DNA from: Chryseosolibacter sp964532595
GTDB taxonomy: Bacteria > Bacteroidota > Bacteroidia > Cytophagales > Cyclobacteriaceae
Length of the DNA stretch: 64,000 nt
Reading direction: 5' to 3'
Assembly (NCBI GenBank): GCA_964532595.1
Contig: CAZHIQ010000014.1
Location: 1 to 64,000, forward strand
Shown here: positions 1 through 8,806 of the stretch, in pieces
Layout: each line of letters begins with the position of its first letter
Position numbering within the stretch: position 1 is the stretch's first letter
The notes under the pieces: generated by a model
The model's database searches: none
Told to the model about the DNA's origin: nothing
Seen by the model: the letters and a program-made list of their open reading frames with translations, nothing else
Program-made: the position numbers and the translations under genes

Positions 1-724
1 GCATTTGCACAAGAAATATAAATCACGAATGGTGGTTAACGACGTTTCCGTTCGCGTCGAACAGGGGGAGATCGTCGGGCTACTGGGACCGAATGGAGCT
101 GGAAAAACCACCAGCTTCTATATGATTGTCGGATTGATCAAACCCAATGAAGGCAAAATATTCTTGGAGAATGAGGATATTACCGACATGCCGATGTATC
201 AGCGGGCGAAACTTGGAATCGGTTATCTTGCTCAGGAAGCATCGGTATTTCGCAAGCTGACGGTGGAGGAAAACATTCAGGCGGTTCTTGAGATGCGCAA
301 TTACAGCAAGCAGGAGCGGCGGGAAAAGACGGATCAACTGATTGAAGAATTCAGCCTTCAGAAGGTGCGCAAGAACCTGGGTATGTCACTGTCGGGGGGC
401 GAACGTCGCAGGACCGAGATTGCCCGGGCGTTGGCTGTTGATCCCAAGTTCGTTTTGCTTGATGAGCCGTTCGCCGGCGTTGACCCTATCGCCGTTGAAG
501 AAATCCAAACGATCGTGGCTCGACTCAAGGAAAAAAACATCGGCATTCTTATCACCGACCATAACGTAGATGAAACCTTGTCCATTACCGACCGGGCTTA
601 TCTCATGGTTGACGGAAAGTTGTTCAAGGCCGGGACTGCCGAAGATCTGGCTAACGATCCGTTGGTGCGCAAGGTTTATCTCGGTCAAAACTTTCAGCTT
701 CGTCGCGCCAATGTCAATCTGTAG
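1..724 (+). CDS. lptB: LptB, LPS export ABC transporter ATPase (5' end outside window)
   Basis: ATPase of the LptBFG complex that extracts lipopolysaccharide from the inner membrane and drives it across the periplasm. The reading frame is open from base 1, and a TTG at base 5 sits where the family has an internal Leu before HKKY, so the true start is upstream of the window. Visible motifs are Walker A (GPNGAGKTTS), the LptB-typical Q-loop stretch GYLAQEASVF, the signature LSGGERRR, Walker B (FVLLDEPFAGVD) and the switch His in ITDHNVDET. The 239 visible residues are nearly the whole family length. It converges on recX with a 14-base gap. Confidence 0.95.
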   Translation, partial: HLHKKYKSRMVVNDVSVRVEQGEIVGLLGPNGAGKTTSFYMIVGLIKPNEGKIFLENEDITDMPMYQRAKLGIGYLAQEASVFRKLTVEENIQAVLEMRNYSKQERREKTDQLIEEFSLQKVRKNLGMSLSGGERRRTEIARALAVDPKFVLLDEPFAGVDPIAVEEIQTIVARLKEKNIGILITDHNVDETLSITDRAYLMVDGKLFKAGTAEDLANDPLVRKVYLGQNFQLRRANVNL

Positions 725-738
725 GATTTCATGAGGTG

Positions 739-1209
739 TCAGGGGAGCATTTCCCGTAGGACACTCCATACGAGATCGGGCTCGTATCCTTTCTGGATAA
801 CGTAACGGGACAATCGGTCTCTCAACACAAACCGGTCATTCACCTGAAGGGTTGATTGCTTTTCTTCCAGGAGCTTTTGCAACGTGTCGCGGTAATCGGC
901 GTCGTCAATCTCGGTCAGGGCCAGGCGTATGCAGTTGGATGACACGCCCCGTGCCGACAACCCTTCGGTAATCTTTATTCGTCCCCACTTTTTCATTCGG
1001 AATTTGCCGCCGGCATAGGCGCGCGCGAAGCGCTCTTCATTCAGGAAGTTCTCGGAAATAAGTTCCGAAAGAATTTCGTCGACATCGTCGCGATAGAGAC
1101 CAAATGCGTAAAGTTTGTCGCGCACCTCCTGATGGGCTCTCTCCTGATAGGCACAGTACCGTCTGATCTTTTCCCTGGCCTGCTGTGGTGTAAGCGTTTT
1201 GCTAGCCAT
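739..1209 (-). CDS. recX: RecX, regulator of RecA
   Basis: RecX-family protein of 156 residues, the usual length, which binds RecA filaments and modulates recombination. It is all-helical, built of three-helix repeats. Typical family stretches are the N-terminal RRYCAYQERAHQEVRDKL, the central FLNEERFARAYAGGKFRMKKWG, and a C-terminal repeat ending in YEPDLVWSVL. The ATG at 1207-1209 is the first good start. No recA is next to it, which is common in Bacteroidota. It is followed on the plus side by the convergent lptB. Confidence 0.93.
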   Translation of the reverse strand: MASKTLTPQQAREKIRRYCAYQERAHQEVRDKLYAFGLYRDDVDEILSELISENFLNEERFARAYAGGKFRMKKWGRIKITEGLSARGVSSNCIRLALTEIDDADYRDTLQKLLEEKQSTLQVNDRFVLRDRLSRYVIQKGYEPDLVWSVLREMLP

Positions 1210-1231
1210 GGATAAAAGTTACAAAGAAACG

Positions 1232-1714
1232 TCAGGAAGTCTTCACAAGCCCTTTGTTGCGGAGGACGCTCATGAGGAACTTTCGTTCGTTCTCGGTATT
1301 GAAGATGCGGAAGGGCAAGTGAATCAATTGAGCTTTGTTGATAAACAACACAAAGGAATCCTTGCCGATAGAAGCGCGTTTTATCTGGTCCCACTTCAGG
1401 GGCATCCCTTCGCGGGGATTGATCTTCATTACAATTTGCTGGCTGCTGATCTCGTATGAGAAGCGCTCGAACAGCATCTTGCCTTGCTCCAGCTGGGTGA
1501 CTCCGTAGAACTGGATCCACCAGAAAAGTAGATAGATGCCGAGTCCGACGAATGCTGCGATGAACCACCAGATACTGGGCACCCAGAGATATCCGAGGCA
1601 GATCACCAAGGCCCCGAGCGCGGCAATCCATCCCTGCTGTCGCATCACTTCCCGAAAGGCCAGCTTTCGATATACTTTCTTATCCAGCTTGTAGTTCTTT
1701 GTTTTTACGATCAT
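1232..1714 (-). CDS. YcxB-like two-TM membrane protein
   Basis: A 160-residue membrane protein. Two hydrophobic segments lie at about residues 28-45 and 48-68, followed by a cytoplasmic domain whose pattern (YEISSQQIVMK, PLKWDQIKRA, DSFVLFINKAQLIHLP) matches the YcxB-like C-terminal domain, a PH-like fold. Function of the family is unknown. It lies 22 bases upstream of recX on the same strand and downstream of nadC, so the three may be cotranscribed. The family assignment rests on motif memory only. Confidence 0.75.
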   Translation of the reverse strand: MIVKTKNYKLDKKVYRKLAFREVMRQQGWIAALGALVICLGYLWVPSIWWFIAAFVGLGIYLLFWWIQFYGVTQLEQGKMLFERFSYEISSQQIVMKINPREGMPLKWDQIKRASIGKDSFVLFINKAQLIHLPFRIFNTENERKFLMSVLRNKGLVKTS

Positions 1715-1738
1715 GAGTGTGTGTATTCTTCTTTCCCT

Positions 1739-2599
1739 TTACGACTGAGCCTTTAGGCTCAGATCCATGCTTCGCACAGCGTGAGTGAGCGCGCCGACCG
1801 AAATAAAATCAACACCGCTCGCTGCGACTTCCCGAATGCTCTCTTCAGTTATGCCGCCGCTCGCTTCGGTTTTGCAACGGCCCCCGATCAGCGATACGGC
1901 CTCCTTTAACTCCGTCGGTTGCATGTTGTCAAGCATGATAATGTCAACTCCCCCTACCTGCAAGACCTGCTCTACCTCCTGGAGATTCCGGGTTTCAACT
2001 TCAATGGGAAGTGCTTTTCCGGTGGCGCGAAGATAATCTTTTGTGCGATTGATTGCTGCGGAAATTCCACCGGCCATGTCGATGTGGTTGTCCTTAAGCA
2101 TAATCATGTCGAAGAGCCCAAGGCGGTGGTTGGTTCCTCCGCCGATAACAACGGCCCATTTCTCCAAAAGCCTGAAATTCGGTGTTGTCTTCCGGGTATC
2201 GAGCAGCTGCGCCCCGGTGCCTTCGATCAGCCTTACGTAGTGGCGCGTCAGTGAAGCGATAGCGCTCATGCGTTGCATACAATTCAGGACCAGTCGCTCT
2301 AAAGTAAGAATGGTCCTCGCAGAGCCTGTTACGCGAAAAACGATATCCCCGTGCGAAACTTCCTGACCGTCCTGAATCAGGACGTCAACGGACATCTCAG
2401 GGTCCACCGCCAGAAAGATGGTCCGGGCTAATTCGACTCCGGCGATTATTCCTTTGTCCTTTACGAGGAGAGCAGCCGTTTTGACGGCTTCAGCCGGAAT
2501 AGAAGCGAGCGTGGAGTGGTCGCCATCACCGACGTCCTCGTGCAAAGCGGACTCGATGAAGCGATGGATATATTCTTCTGAAATGTAAGGAGGCTTCAC
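1739..2599 (-). CDS. nadC: NadC, nicotinate-nucleotide diphosphorylase (carboxylating)
   Basis: Quinolinate phosphoribosyltransferase: quinolinate + PRPP gives nicotinate mononucleotide, CO2 and PPi in de novo NAD synthesis. The 286 residues are family length. Active-site stretches include LLDTRKTTPNFR (phosphoribosyl-binding Arg/Lys), GGGTNHRLGLFDMIMLKDNHI, the Glu-rich EVETRNLQEVEQVL, MLDNM and the C-terminal SGGI and ISVGALTH loops. The start is GTG at 2597-2599; no in-frame ATG gives a full N-terminus. It precedes the YcxB-like gene by 24 bases. No nadA or nadB is nearby. Confidence 0.95.
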   Translation of the reverse strand: MKPPYISEEYIHRFIESALHEDVGDGDHSTLASIPAEAVKTAALLVKDKGIIAGVELARTIFLAVDPEMSVDVLIQDGQEVSHGDIVFRVTGSARTILTLERLVLNCMQRMSAIASLTRHYVRLIEGTGAQLLDTRKTTPNFRLLEKWAVVIGGGTNHRLGLFDMIMLKDNHIDMAGGISAAINRTKDYLRATGKALPIEVETRNLQEVEQVLQVGGVDIIMLDNMQPTELKEAVSLIGGRCKTEASGGITEESIREVAASGVDFISVGALTHAVRSMDLSLKAQS

Positions 2600-2632
2600 G
2601 CCAGCAAAAATAGGGCTTTGGAAGCCCTTCGA

Positions 2633-3034
2633 CTACTCTTTCGAGAAAGAGATTTCGTGTAGCAGCTGCTGTTTGTTGACGGTTCGCAGTTTCATGAAAA
2701 CGCGGTAGGTATCGGCCCCGCTCTTGTACTGGCCGATAGCAAAGGGCTGTCCCCCTTTTGAAGATCCCTGATGAATTATCCGAAATTCGGAAGGAGGATG
2801 CTGCCGGAAAAAGTCGCGGAACACAAATTCGGCCTGCGCCTTGCTATAGGACTGGACGCGTCCTTCAATCGTTACGTCGACCGTCTGAAAAAGGTACTTG
2901 GAAAGCTCTTTGGCACTCCCCGCCTTAATGGTTTCCCGAACCTGACCAATAGCATCACTTTGCGCTTGCGCGGTCGCCGCGTGAAAGGTCAGGGCCCACA
3001 AAACGATTAGCACTTTAAAACTGTTCACCTTCAT
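2633..3034 (-). CDS. DUF4783 exported protein
   Basis: A 133-residue exported protein. A signal peptide (MKVNSFKVLIVLWALTFHAA, cleavage near AQA-QS at residue 25) is followed by a compact NTF2-like-looking domain (QVRETIKAGSAKELSKYL, QAEFVFRDFFRQHPP, FRIIHQGSSKGGQPFAIGQY). This matches the DUF4783 family, found in Bacteroidota and often upstream of nadC there; its role is unknown. It is 33 bases upstream of nadC on the same strand. The 315-base stretch 3035-3349 separates it from divergent gpmI. Confidence 0.85.
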   Translation of the reverse strand: MKVNSFKVLIVLWALTFHAATAQAQSDAIGQVRETIKAGSAKELSKYLFQTVDVTIEGRVQSYSKAQAEFVFRDFFRQHPPSEFRIIHQGSSKGGQPFAIGQYKSGADTYRVFMKLRTVNKQQLLHEISFSKE

Positions 3035-3143
3035 GACACGTGGGTTAATGGCGAAAACTATGCCACTTTAAAAGAGACGGCGATTTTCAGCAGTTCAGGG
3101 TAGTGTTGCCCGGCGCTTGTGCACTGAAATGCTCCGGGGTGTT

Positions 3144-3151
3144 TATATTTG
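3144..3151 (+). promoter_or_regulatory. Putative -7 box for gpmI; 3035-3349 otherwise empty
   Basis: TATATTTG matches the Bacteroidota -7 consensus TAnnTTTG. The nearest TTG (3117-3119) is 24 bases upstream, slightly too far, so the assignment is tentative and implies a leader of about 190 bases for gpmI. In the rest of 3035-3349 I see only short open frames without signal peptides or domains, and no RNA gene. Confidence 0.35.
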
Positions 3152-3349
3152 CCGTTTTCGTAAAGGTTTCCCGAATCAGGACGGGATTTCCAAAAAGAGT
3201 GCACAACGAATTCAACGGCATCGGGCAACATTCCGGCAAAAGACAATTGGTTCTTCCGGTTAAAGATAGAAAAAAGCCTGAAACCGGCATTGATTGAAAG
3301 CGCCGCCGGGCCTGCGGAAAGTTGCTAACGTCTTACATGAGTACAAAAT

Positions 3350-4876
3350 ATGAATAAGAAGGTTCTACTGATGATTCTCGACGGGTGGGGTATCGCCCGC
3401 AACAAGGAAGTTTCCGCTGTTGACAAAGCCCAAACACCCTTTATTGACTCGCTCTATCACCGATATCCTCATAGCCGGCTGGAAGCATCTGGCCTTGCTG
3501 TCGGCCTCCCCGAGGGACAAATGGGAAACTCGGAGGTTGGACACATGAACATCGGAGCCGGACGTGTTGTTTACCAGGACCTTGTCAAGATTAACAAGGC
3601 TATTGACGAAAGAGAGCTCGATAACAATCCTGTTTTGAACGAAGCTTTCGATTATGCGCGGGCGAACGGGAAGAAAATTCATTTTATCGGACTTGTGTCC
3701 GATGGTGGAGTTCATTCCCATATCTCCCACCTGAAAGGGTTAATTTCAATTGCGCACAGAAAAGGGGTTACTGACCTCTTTCTCCATGCTTTTATGGATG
3801 GGCGCGATACGGATCCGAAGAGCGGCGCCGGATTTCTTGCTGATGTAGTAGCGCATATGGAACAAAGCACCGGACGCCTGGCCTCCGTTATCGGACGCTA
3901 CTACGCAATGGACCGCGATAAACGATGGGAGAGGGTGAAACTGGCCTACGACCTGCTGGTTAACGGGAAGGGCACCCCTGCCACCAACGGCGTAGAGGCT
4001 GTACGGCAATCCTATGACAATGACATTACGGACGAGTTTATCAAACCCATCGTTCTTCACAACGACGACAATCAACCGGTTGCCAGAATCCAGGAAGGCG
4101 ACGTTGTGCTTTGCTTTAACTTCCGTACTGATCGCGGAAGGGAGATCACCCAGGTCTTGACGCAAGAGGATTTCCCAGAGTTTGCGATGAAGAAAATCCC
4201 TCTTCACTACATCACGCTGACGATGTACGATGAGTCCTTTAAAGACGTGCGGGTTATATTTGAGAAGGATAATCTCAACAAGACGCTGGGCGAGGTGGTG
4301 GCTAATGCCGGAAGGACACAAATCAGAATCGCGGAGACCGAGAAGTATCCCCACGTAACGTTCTTCTTCTCCGGAGGCCGCGAAGCTGCTTTCGAGGGAG
4401 AGCGCCGGATTCTTTGTCCGTCGCCAAAAGTTGCTACGTACGACTTGCAGCCGGAAATGAGTGCGTTTGATATTCGCGACAAAATTGTTCCGGAGCTCGA
4501 AGCTGCCAGTGCCGACTTTATCTGCCTGAACTTTGCCAATCCCGATATGGTAGGTCACACCGGTGTGTTCGAGGCTGCAGTGAAGGCCTGCGAGACGGTC
4601 GATCAATGCGCGCAAAGTGTGACTGAGGCGGCACGTAAAAGCGGCTACGCTACTTTTATTATTGCTGATCACGGAAATGCTGATCTGATGATTAACGACG
4701 ACGGTTCGCCCAACACAGCCCACACGACGAACCTCGTTCCTTGCATTCTGGTTGATGATCAATACTCGGGAAAACTTCGCGACGGAAAACTCGGCGATCT
4801 TGCTCCCAGTATCTTAACGCTGATGGGTATTGACATTCCTAAAGAAATGACGGGCGATGTACTGGTCGATCGCTAG
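3350..4876 (+). CDS. gpmI: GpmI, cofactor-independent phosphoglycerate mutase
   Basis: Interconverts 3- and 2-phosphoglycerate in glycolysis; a Mn-dependent alkaline-phosphatase-fold enzyme of 508 residues, the usual length. Visible are the metal Asp in MILDGWG (D11), the phosphoserine motif GNSEVGH with S61, the AFMDGRDTDP loop, RYYAMDRDKRWERV, the inserted phosphotransferase domain, and the second metal site near the C-terminus (FANPDMVGHTG, IIADHGNAD, HTTNLVP). It heads a tight set with the downstream lipoprotein gene, whose start codon lies inside gpmI. Confidence 0.97.
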   Translation: MNKKVLLMILDGWGIARNKEVSAVDKAQTPFIDSLYHRYPHSRLEASGLAVGLPEGQMGNSEVGHMNIGAGRVVYQDLVKINKAIDERELDNNPVLNEAFDYARANGKKIHFIGLVSDGGVHSHISHLKGLISIAHRKGVTDLFLHAFMDGRDTDPKSGAGFLADVVAHMEQSTGRLASVIGRYYAMDRDKRWERVKLAYDLLVNGKGTPATNGVEAVRQSYDNDITDEFIKPIVLHNDDNQPVARIQEGDVVLCFNFRTDRGREITQVLTQEDFPEFAMKKIPLHYITLTMYDESFKDVRVIFEKDNLNKTLGEVVANAGRTQIRIAETEKYPHVTFFFSGGREAAFEGERRILCPSPKVATYDLQPEMSAFDIRDKIVPELEAASADFICLNFANPDMVGHTGVFEAAVKACETVDQCAQSVTEAARKSGYATFIIADHGNADLMINDDGSPNTAHTTNLVPCILVDDQYSGKLRDGKLGDLAPSILTLMGIDIPKEMTGDVLVDR

Positions 4877-5468
4877 ACGAAGAAGCTGGTTGGCCCGGGT
4901 TGGGAGTCTGCTGGTGATAGCGGGAATAATGGCGTGTGAGTCTGAACGCCCACCCTCAACTTTCTACCCGGTCGATAGTCTGGTGACGGCACAGATAAAG
5001 TTGCTTGCGCGGCTGAATGCGCGTCTTGAGAAAAAGGCGCTGTTGGGAGGAAAGGAGGATGCAGCCGAATACCGGCCCGCCGATACCACCGCGTGGCAGA
5101 AGGAGCTCGATATCTTCCGCCAACTCGACAACATTAACAAGCCGGTTAACCGGAACAGCTACGAAATAACGGACGGGCTACAGGATCCCGGAAGTAATCT
5201 CCTGATAAGGGAATTCAAATGTATTGATGAGCAGCCGATTGTTTACCTCAGGATATATTACCAAGGTACGTTGGCACGCCCGCGCAAATTAGAAGCTCTC
5301 TACAGAGAGGCCAACCCGATGTTCAAAAGCACGCGTCAGCTTTCGATGCGGCTTGACCAGGTGGGCGAAGAAACCGTGTTGACAGCCTATAGCGTGCACG
5401 GAGGACAAAAAATGATGCTTTCCGATTCGGTGTCATACCAGATCAGCGGAAAGATACTATTCGATTAA
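4857..5468 (+). CDS. Putative lipoprotein, unknown function
   Basis: A 203-residue protein with a basic N-terminus (MYWSIARRRSWLARVG), a hydrophobic segment and a lipobox IMAC at about residue 27, so probably a lipoprotein. No domain is recognised in the rest; it is mixed alpha/beta with no long repeats. The ATG lies 20 bases inside the end of gpmI in another frame, and the stop is followed after one base by the ABC transporter ATG. Translational coupling with gpmI is therefore likely. It could be an accessory of the exporter, but nothing shows this directly. Confidence 0.8.
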   Translation: MYWSIARRRSWLARVGSLLVIAGIMACESERPPSTFYPVDSLVTAQIKLLARLNARLEKKALLGGKEDAAEYRPADTTAWQKELDIFRQLDNINKPVNRNSYEITDGLQDPGSNLLIREFKCIDEQPIVYLRIYYQGTLARPRKLEALYREANPMFKSTRQLSMRLDQVGEETVLTAYSVHGGQKMMLSDSVSYQISGKILFD

Positions 5469-5469
5469 C

Positions 5470-7254
5470 ATGAGCAAACGCAGGAAGGACGCTGGAGAAG
5501 AAAGGGAGAAGATTCCTTTAGACAAGAAAGGGCTAAGTCAGTTACTGGGGATCTTCCGGTATACATTGCCGTACAAATGGGTCTTTCTGGCCGGGTTGAT
5601 TGCGCTGGCGCTGTCGAGTGTAATCCTGCTGGCTTTCCCCCGTCTCGCCGGTGAGCTCCTCGATGTAGCCTCCGGAGAAGCACAGTTCTTCGACAGCATC
5701 GGCCAAGTAGCATTGGTGTTGATGGGGATATTATTCATTCAAGGAGTGTTTTCCTTCATACGCGTTTACACCTTTGCCATTGTCAGCGAACGCGCCATGG
5801 CAGACGTGCGACGCGAAATGTATAGCAAGGTTATCTGGCTCCCGATGGGCTTTTTCGATGAGCACCGTGTGGGCGATACCATGAGCAGGATCACCGCCGA
5901 TGTTTCGACGTTGCAGGAGACTTTTAGCTTTGTTCTTGCCGAGCTGTTACGCCAGGTACTTACGCTCGTAATTGGGATCGGTATTATCTTTTACCTCGCT
6001 CCTACGCTGACAGCCTTCATGCTGGTGACGTTTCCCATTCTCGTCGTTGCTGCCATGGTGTTCGGCAAATACATTCGGAAGTTGTCGCGTCGAACACAGG
6101 AGAAACTGGCTCACGCCAACGTCATTGTAGAAGAGTCCCTTCAGTCCGTAAACATGGTGAAAGCGTTCGGAAACGAGCAGCATGAGATAAACCGGTACAC
6201 GGCTGCTATCCAGGATGTGGTATCCGTGGCAATAAGTGGAGCTCGCTATCGAGGGGTGTTCATCTCTTTCGTCATATTCGCGCTGTTTGGAGGAATCGTT
6301 GCTGTGGGGTGGTATGGTGCGAGCCTCGTTGCAGCCAATAGCCTGTCGGTGGGCGAATTGTTTTCCTTCATCTTTTACACAACGTTCATCGGCTTTTCAA
6401 TAGCCGGCCTGGGAGATATATATACTCAACTGCAACGGGCGGTGGGGGCATCTGCCCGGATTCGCGAGATTCTCGCGCTGCCCGACGAATCGTCGCATAC
6501 AGGAGAGGAAGTAAGACTTACAGGGGATATCGTTTTTGAGGAAGTATCGTTTTCCTACCCTACCCGACCCGACTTCCGGGTGCTCGATCGTCTCAATTTT
6601 TCGATACGGCCGGGTGAAAAGGTGGCCCTTGTGGGAAAGAGCGGATCGGGCAAATCGAGTATCATTAATCTGCTCCTCCGTCTTTACCCGGTGTCGTCGG
6701 GGACAATCCGATGCAACGGCCAGCCCGTGGAGGATTTCGCCTTAACCAGCTATCGGAAAAACTTCGGTCTTGTCCCTCAGGAGGTTATACTCTTTGGCGG
6801 GTCGATAGCCGATAATATCCGGTATGGGAAGCCGGGGGCGACCGACGAGGAGGTCCGTGAGGCGGCTCGACAGGCTAATGCCCTGGAGTTTATCGACCGC
6901 TTCCCTGAAGGTTTCGGGACGCTAGTGGGCGATCGCGGCGTGAAACTCTCCGGCGGTCAGCGACAGCGAATCGCTATTGCACGAGCTATCTTGAAAAATC
7001 CCGCAATTCTGGTTCTCGACGAGGCGACCAGCTCGTTAGATACCCACTCGGAAAGCCTTGTCCAAGAGGCTCTGGACAAGCTCATGGAAGGACGTACAGC
7101 CATTATTATTGCTCACCGGCTGAGCACCATTAAGAAGGTTGACCGTATATTTGTTATCCATGAGGGCACTCTGGCGGAAACCGGTTCCCACCAGGAGCTG
7201 GCCAGCCTCGACGACGGTATTTATCAAAGTCTTCTGCAACTCCAAATGCAATGA
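5470..7254 (+). CDS. ABC exporter, fused permease-ATPase (MsbA/ABCB type)
   Basis: A 594-residue half-transporter that would act as a homodimer in the inner membrane. The N-terminal type 1 exporter domain (about residues 25-320) has six hydrophobic helices. The nucleotide-binding domain carries Walker A GKSGSGKS (389-396), the Q-loop GLVPQEVILF, signature LSGGQ (493-497), Walker B ILVLDEATSS and the H-loop IIAHRLSTI. The sequence resembles the ABCB8/10-MsbA branch; the substrate (lipid, peptide or drug) cannot be read from it. Its stop overlaps the start of the Fur-family gene by 4 bases. Confidence 0.93.
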   Translation: MSKRRKDAGEEREKIPLDKKGLSQLLGIFRYTLPYKWVFLAGLIALALSSVILLAFPRLAGELLDVASGEAQFFDSIGQVALVLMGILFIQGVFSFIRVYTFAIVSERAMADVRREMYSKVIWLPMGFFDEHRVGDTMSRITADVSTLQETFSFVLAELLRQVLTLVIGIGIIFYLAPTLTAFMLVTFPILVVAAMVFGKYIRKLSRRTQEKLAHANVIVEESLQSVNMVKAFGNEQHEINRYTAAIQDVVSVAISGARYRGVFISFVIFALFGGIVAVGWYGASLVAANSLSVGELFSFIFYTTFIGFSIAGLGDIYTQLQRAVGASARIREILALPDESSHTGEEVRLTGDIVFEEVSFSYPTRPDFRVLDRLNFSIRPGEKVALVGKSGSGKSSIINLLLRLYPVSSGTIRCNGQPVEDFALTSYRKNFGLVPQEVILFGGSIADNIRYGKPGATDEEVREAARQANALEFIDRFPEGFGTLVGDRGVKLSGGQRQRIAIARAILKNPAILVLDEATSSLDTHSESLVQEALDKLMEGRTAIIIAHRLSTIKKVDRIFVIHEGTLAETGSHQELASLDDGIYQSLLQLQMQ

Positions 7255-7676
7255 GCCAGGTAACCGATCAGCTGTTGAAAACCTTCAATCTCAGGTCAAC
7301 GCCGACCCGTCAGGAGATTCTTCACCTGTTCCTGCGGAAGGACTATGCCCTTTCGCATAGTGACATTGAAAGCGAGATCGCTGAAGATATCGACCGGGTG
7401 ACGGTTTACCGGACGCTCAAGACGTTCCATGACCACGGTCTTATCCATAAGGTGCTCGACGATGGCGGAGCCCTGAAATATGCCTTATGTACCGACGCCT
7501 GCTCCGCCACGGAGCACCGTCATGAGCATGTCCACTTTAAATGCTCGGTTTGCGGGCAGACCAATTGCCTTGAAATCGGCATTCCGCATATAAAGCTACC
7601 CCCCGGCTACGCCGCCGGGGAGATGAACCTCCTCATCCAGGGGGTTTGCCCAGGGTGCTCAAACCAACACGTGTAA
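7251..7676 (+). CDS. Fur-family metal-dependent repressor (possibly Zur-like)
   Basis: A 141-residue Fur-superfamily regulator. The winged helix spans about residues 1-80, with the recognition helix DRVTVYRTLKTF (48-59). A His-rich hinge HRHEHVHF (H89, H91, H93, H95) is the usual metal site. C98-x2-C101 and C133-x2-C136 form the structural zinc site of Fur/Zur/PerR. The N-terminus is short for Fur, more like the Zur-like group in this phylum, but the metal is not decidable by eye. It overlaps the ABC exporter gene by ATGA, so they are cotranscribed. Confidence 0.9.
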   Translation: MSQVTDQLLKTFNLRSTPTRQEILHLFLRKDYALSHSDIESEIAEDIDRVTVYRTLKTFHDHGLIHKVLDDGGALKYALCTDACSATEHRHEHVHFKCSVCGQTNCLEIGIPHIKLPPGYAAGEMNLLIQGVCPGCSNQHV

Positions 7677-7712
7677 TATTTTGGCCGGATTTTAGGAATT
7701 CCAGGAAATTTG

Positions 7713-7720
7713 TACTTTTG
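7713..7720 (+). promoter_or_regulatory. Putative -7 box for the TerC-type gene
   Basis: TACTTTTG matches TAnnTTTG exactly and lies about 77 bases before the start of the next gene. No well-spaced TTG is seen 17-21 bases upstream; a TTTTG at 7679-7683 is 29 bases away. Confidence 0.4.
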
Positions 7721-7789
7721 GAATTGAGCGAAAACCAAAGACACCATGTTCGTTGGCTAAAGGCTTCTTGAAACCCCCTAATAATTCCG

Positions 7790-8797
7790 TTGCGTCCGGT
7801 GTTTAACATACTTGTGTTCTCGCTCTTTGGCGATCTGCCCAAACAGGAGATAATTCTTTTCGGCATTTTTGCTGTAATCATTATCCTGTTTCTCGTCCTC
7901 GACCTGGGACTGTTCAACAAGCTGCCGAAGAAGATCAGCACGAGATCGGCACTGTATCAGTCCATATTCTGGGTTGTCGTTTCAACGCTCTTCGGCTTCT
8001 TTATACTGGCCTATGATGAAAGCGGCACAGAGGGAGCTGTGCTCTATTTTTCAGCTTATCTTACCGAGTATGCGCTTTCGGTCGACAACATCTTTGTGAT
8101 CCTCCTTATCCTGCGCTACTTCAAGGTTGACGAACGATACTATCACAAGATACTCTTCTGGGGAATACTCGGGGCGATCGTCTTCCGCGGTGTCTTCATT
8201 GGCGTAGGCTCCATACTGATTGAGCGCTTCCACTGGATTCTCTATGTGTTTGGAGTCTTCCTGGTGTACTCCGGTATTCGGATTTACTTCGAGGATGGCG
8301 ATGAGAAGATCGATCCGGAGAAAAATCCAGTCCTGAGATTTTGTCGTAAGCATCTTCCGATGACGCCCGATACCCACGACGGCAGCTTCGTCGTACGCGA
8401 AAATGGCAAGTACCTTTTTACCCCACTTTTCCTCGTAATCGTTTTGATTGAAACAACCGATCTCATCTTTGCGGTTGATTCGATCCCGGCAGCATTCGCC
8501 ATCACTCAGAATCCCTTCCTCATATATACGTCTAACATCTTTGCCGTGATGGGATTAAGGGCAATGTTCTTCCTGCTTGCAGGCATCATCGATAAATTCT
8601 ATCTCCTTCAAAAAGGGCTTTCTATCATTTTGTTCTTCATCGGAGCGAAGATGCTGCTGGACATCTGGAGCATCAAGCTGAATCCGTACCTGTCATTCAG
8701 TGTGATTATCTCAACGCTTGCGCTAGCGGTCGTGTTCTCGATCCTGGTGCCCCGGAAGGAGGAGGTTGAGCCGGAGGAGACCGAAGAGGTTGTGTGA
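7790..8797 (+). CDS. TerC/Alx family integral membrane protein
   Basis: A polytopic membrane protein of 335 codons with about eight to nine hydrophobic helices. Family signatures are EYALSVDNIFVILLI and LVIVLIETTDLIFAVDSIPAAFAI, whose acidic residues inside membrane helices are typical of TerC/Alx, now linked to Mn export and metal homeostasis. The C-terminus is acidic (EEVEPEETEEVV). There is no in-frame ATG near the N-terminus: the stop at 7769 leaves TTG 7790 or GTG 7799 as start. It converges on a gene with TerB-like repeats, 9 bases away. Confidence 0.9.
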   Translation: MRPVFNILVFSLFGDLPKQEIILFGIFAVIIILFLVLDLGLFNKLPKKISTRSALYQSIFWVVVSTLFGFFILAYDESGTEGAVLYFSAYLTEYALSVDNIFVILLILRYFKVDERYYHKILFWGILGAIVFRGVFIGVGSILIERFHWILYVFGVFLVYSGIRIYFEDGDEKIDPEKNPVLRFCRKHLPMTPDTHDGSFVVRENGKYLFTPLFLVIVLIETTDLIFAVDSIPAAFAITQNPFLIYTSNIFAVMGLRAMFFLLAGIIDKFYLLQKGLSIILFFIGAKMLLDIWSIKLNPYLSFSVIISTLALAVVFSILVPRKEEVEPEETEEVV

Positions 8798-8806
8798 TTT
8801 TCGCCG

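Noticed and set aside
3058..3297. Short open frames on both strands in the gap before gpmI
   Set aside because: They overlap one another, lack signal peptides or domains, and have no promoter or start that favours any of them.
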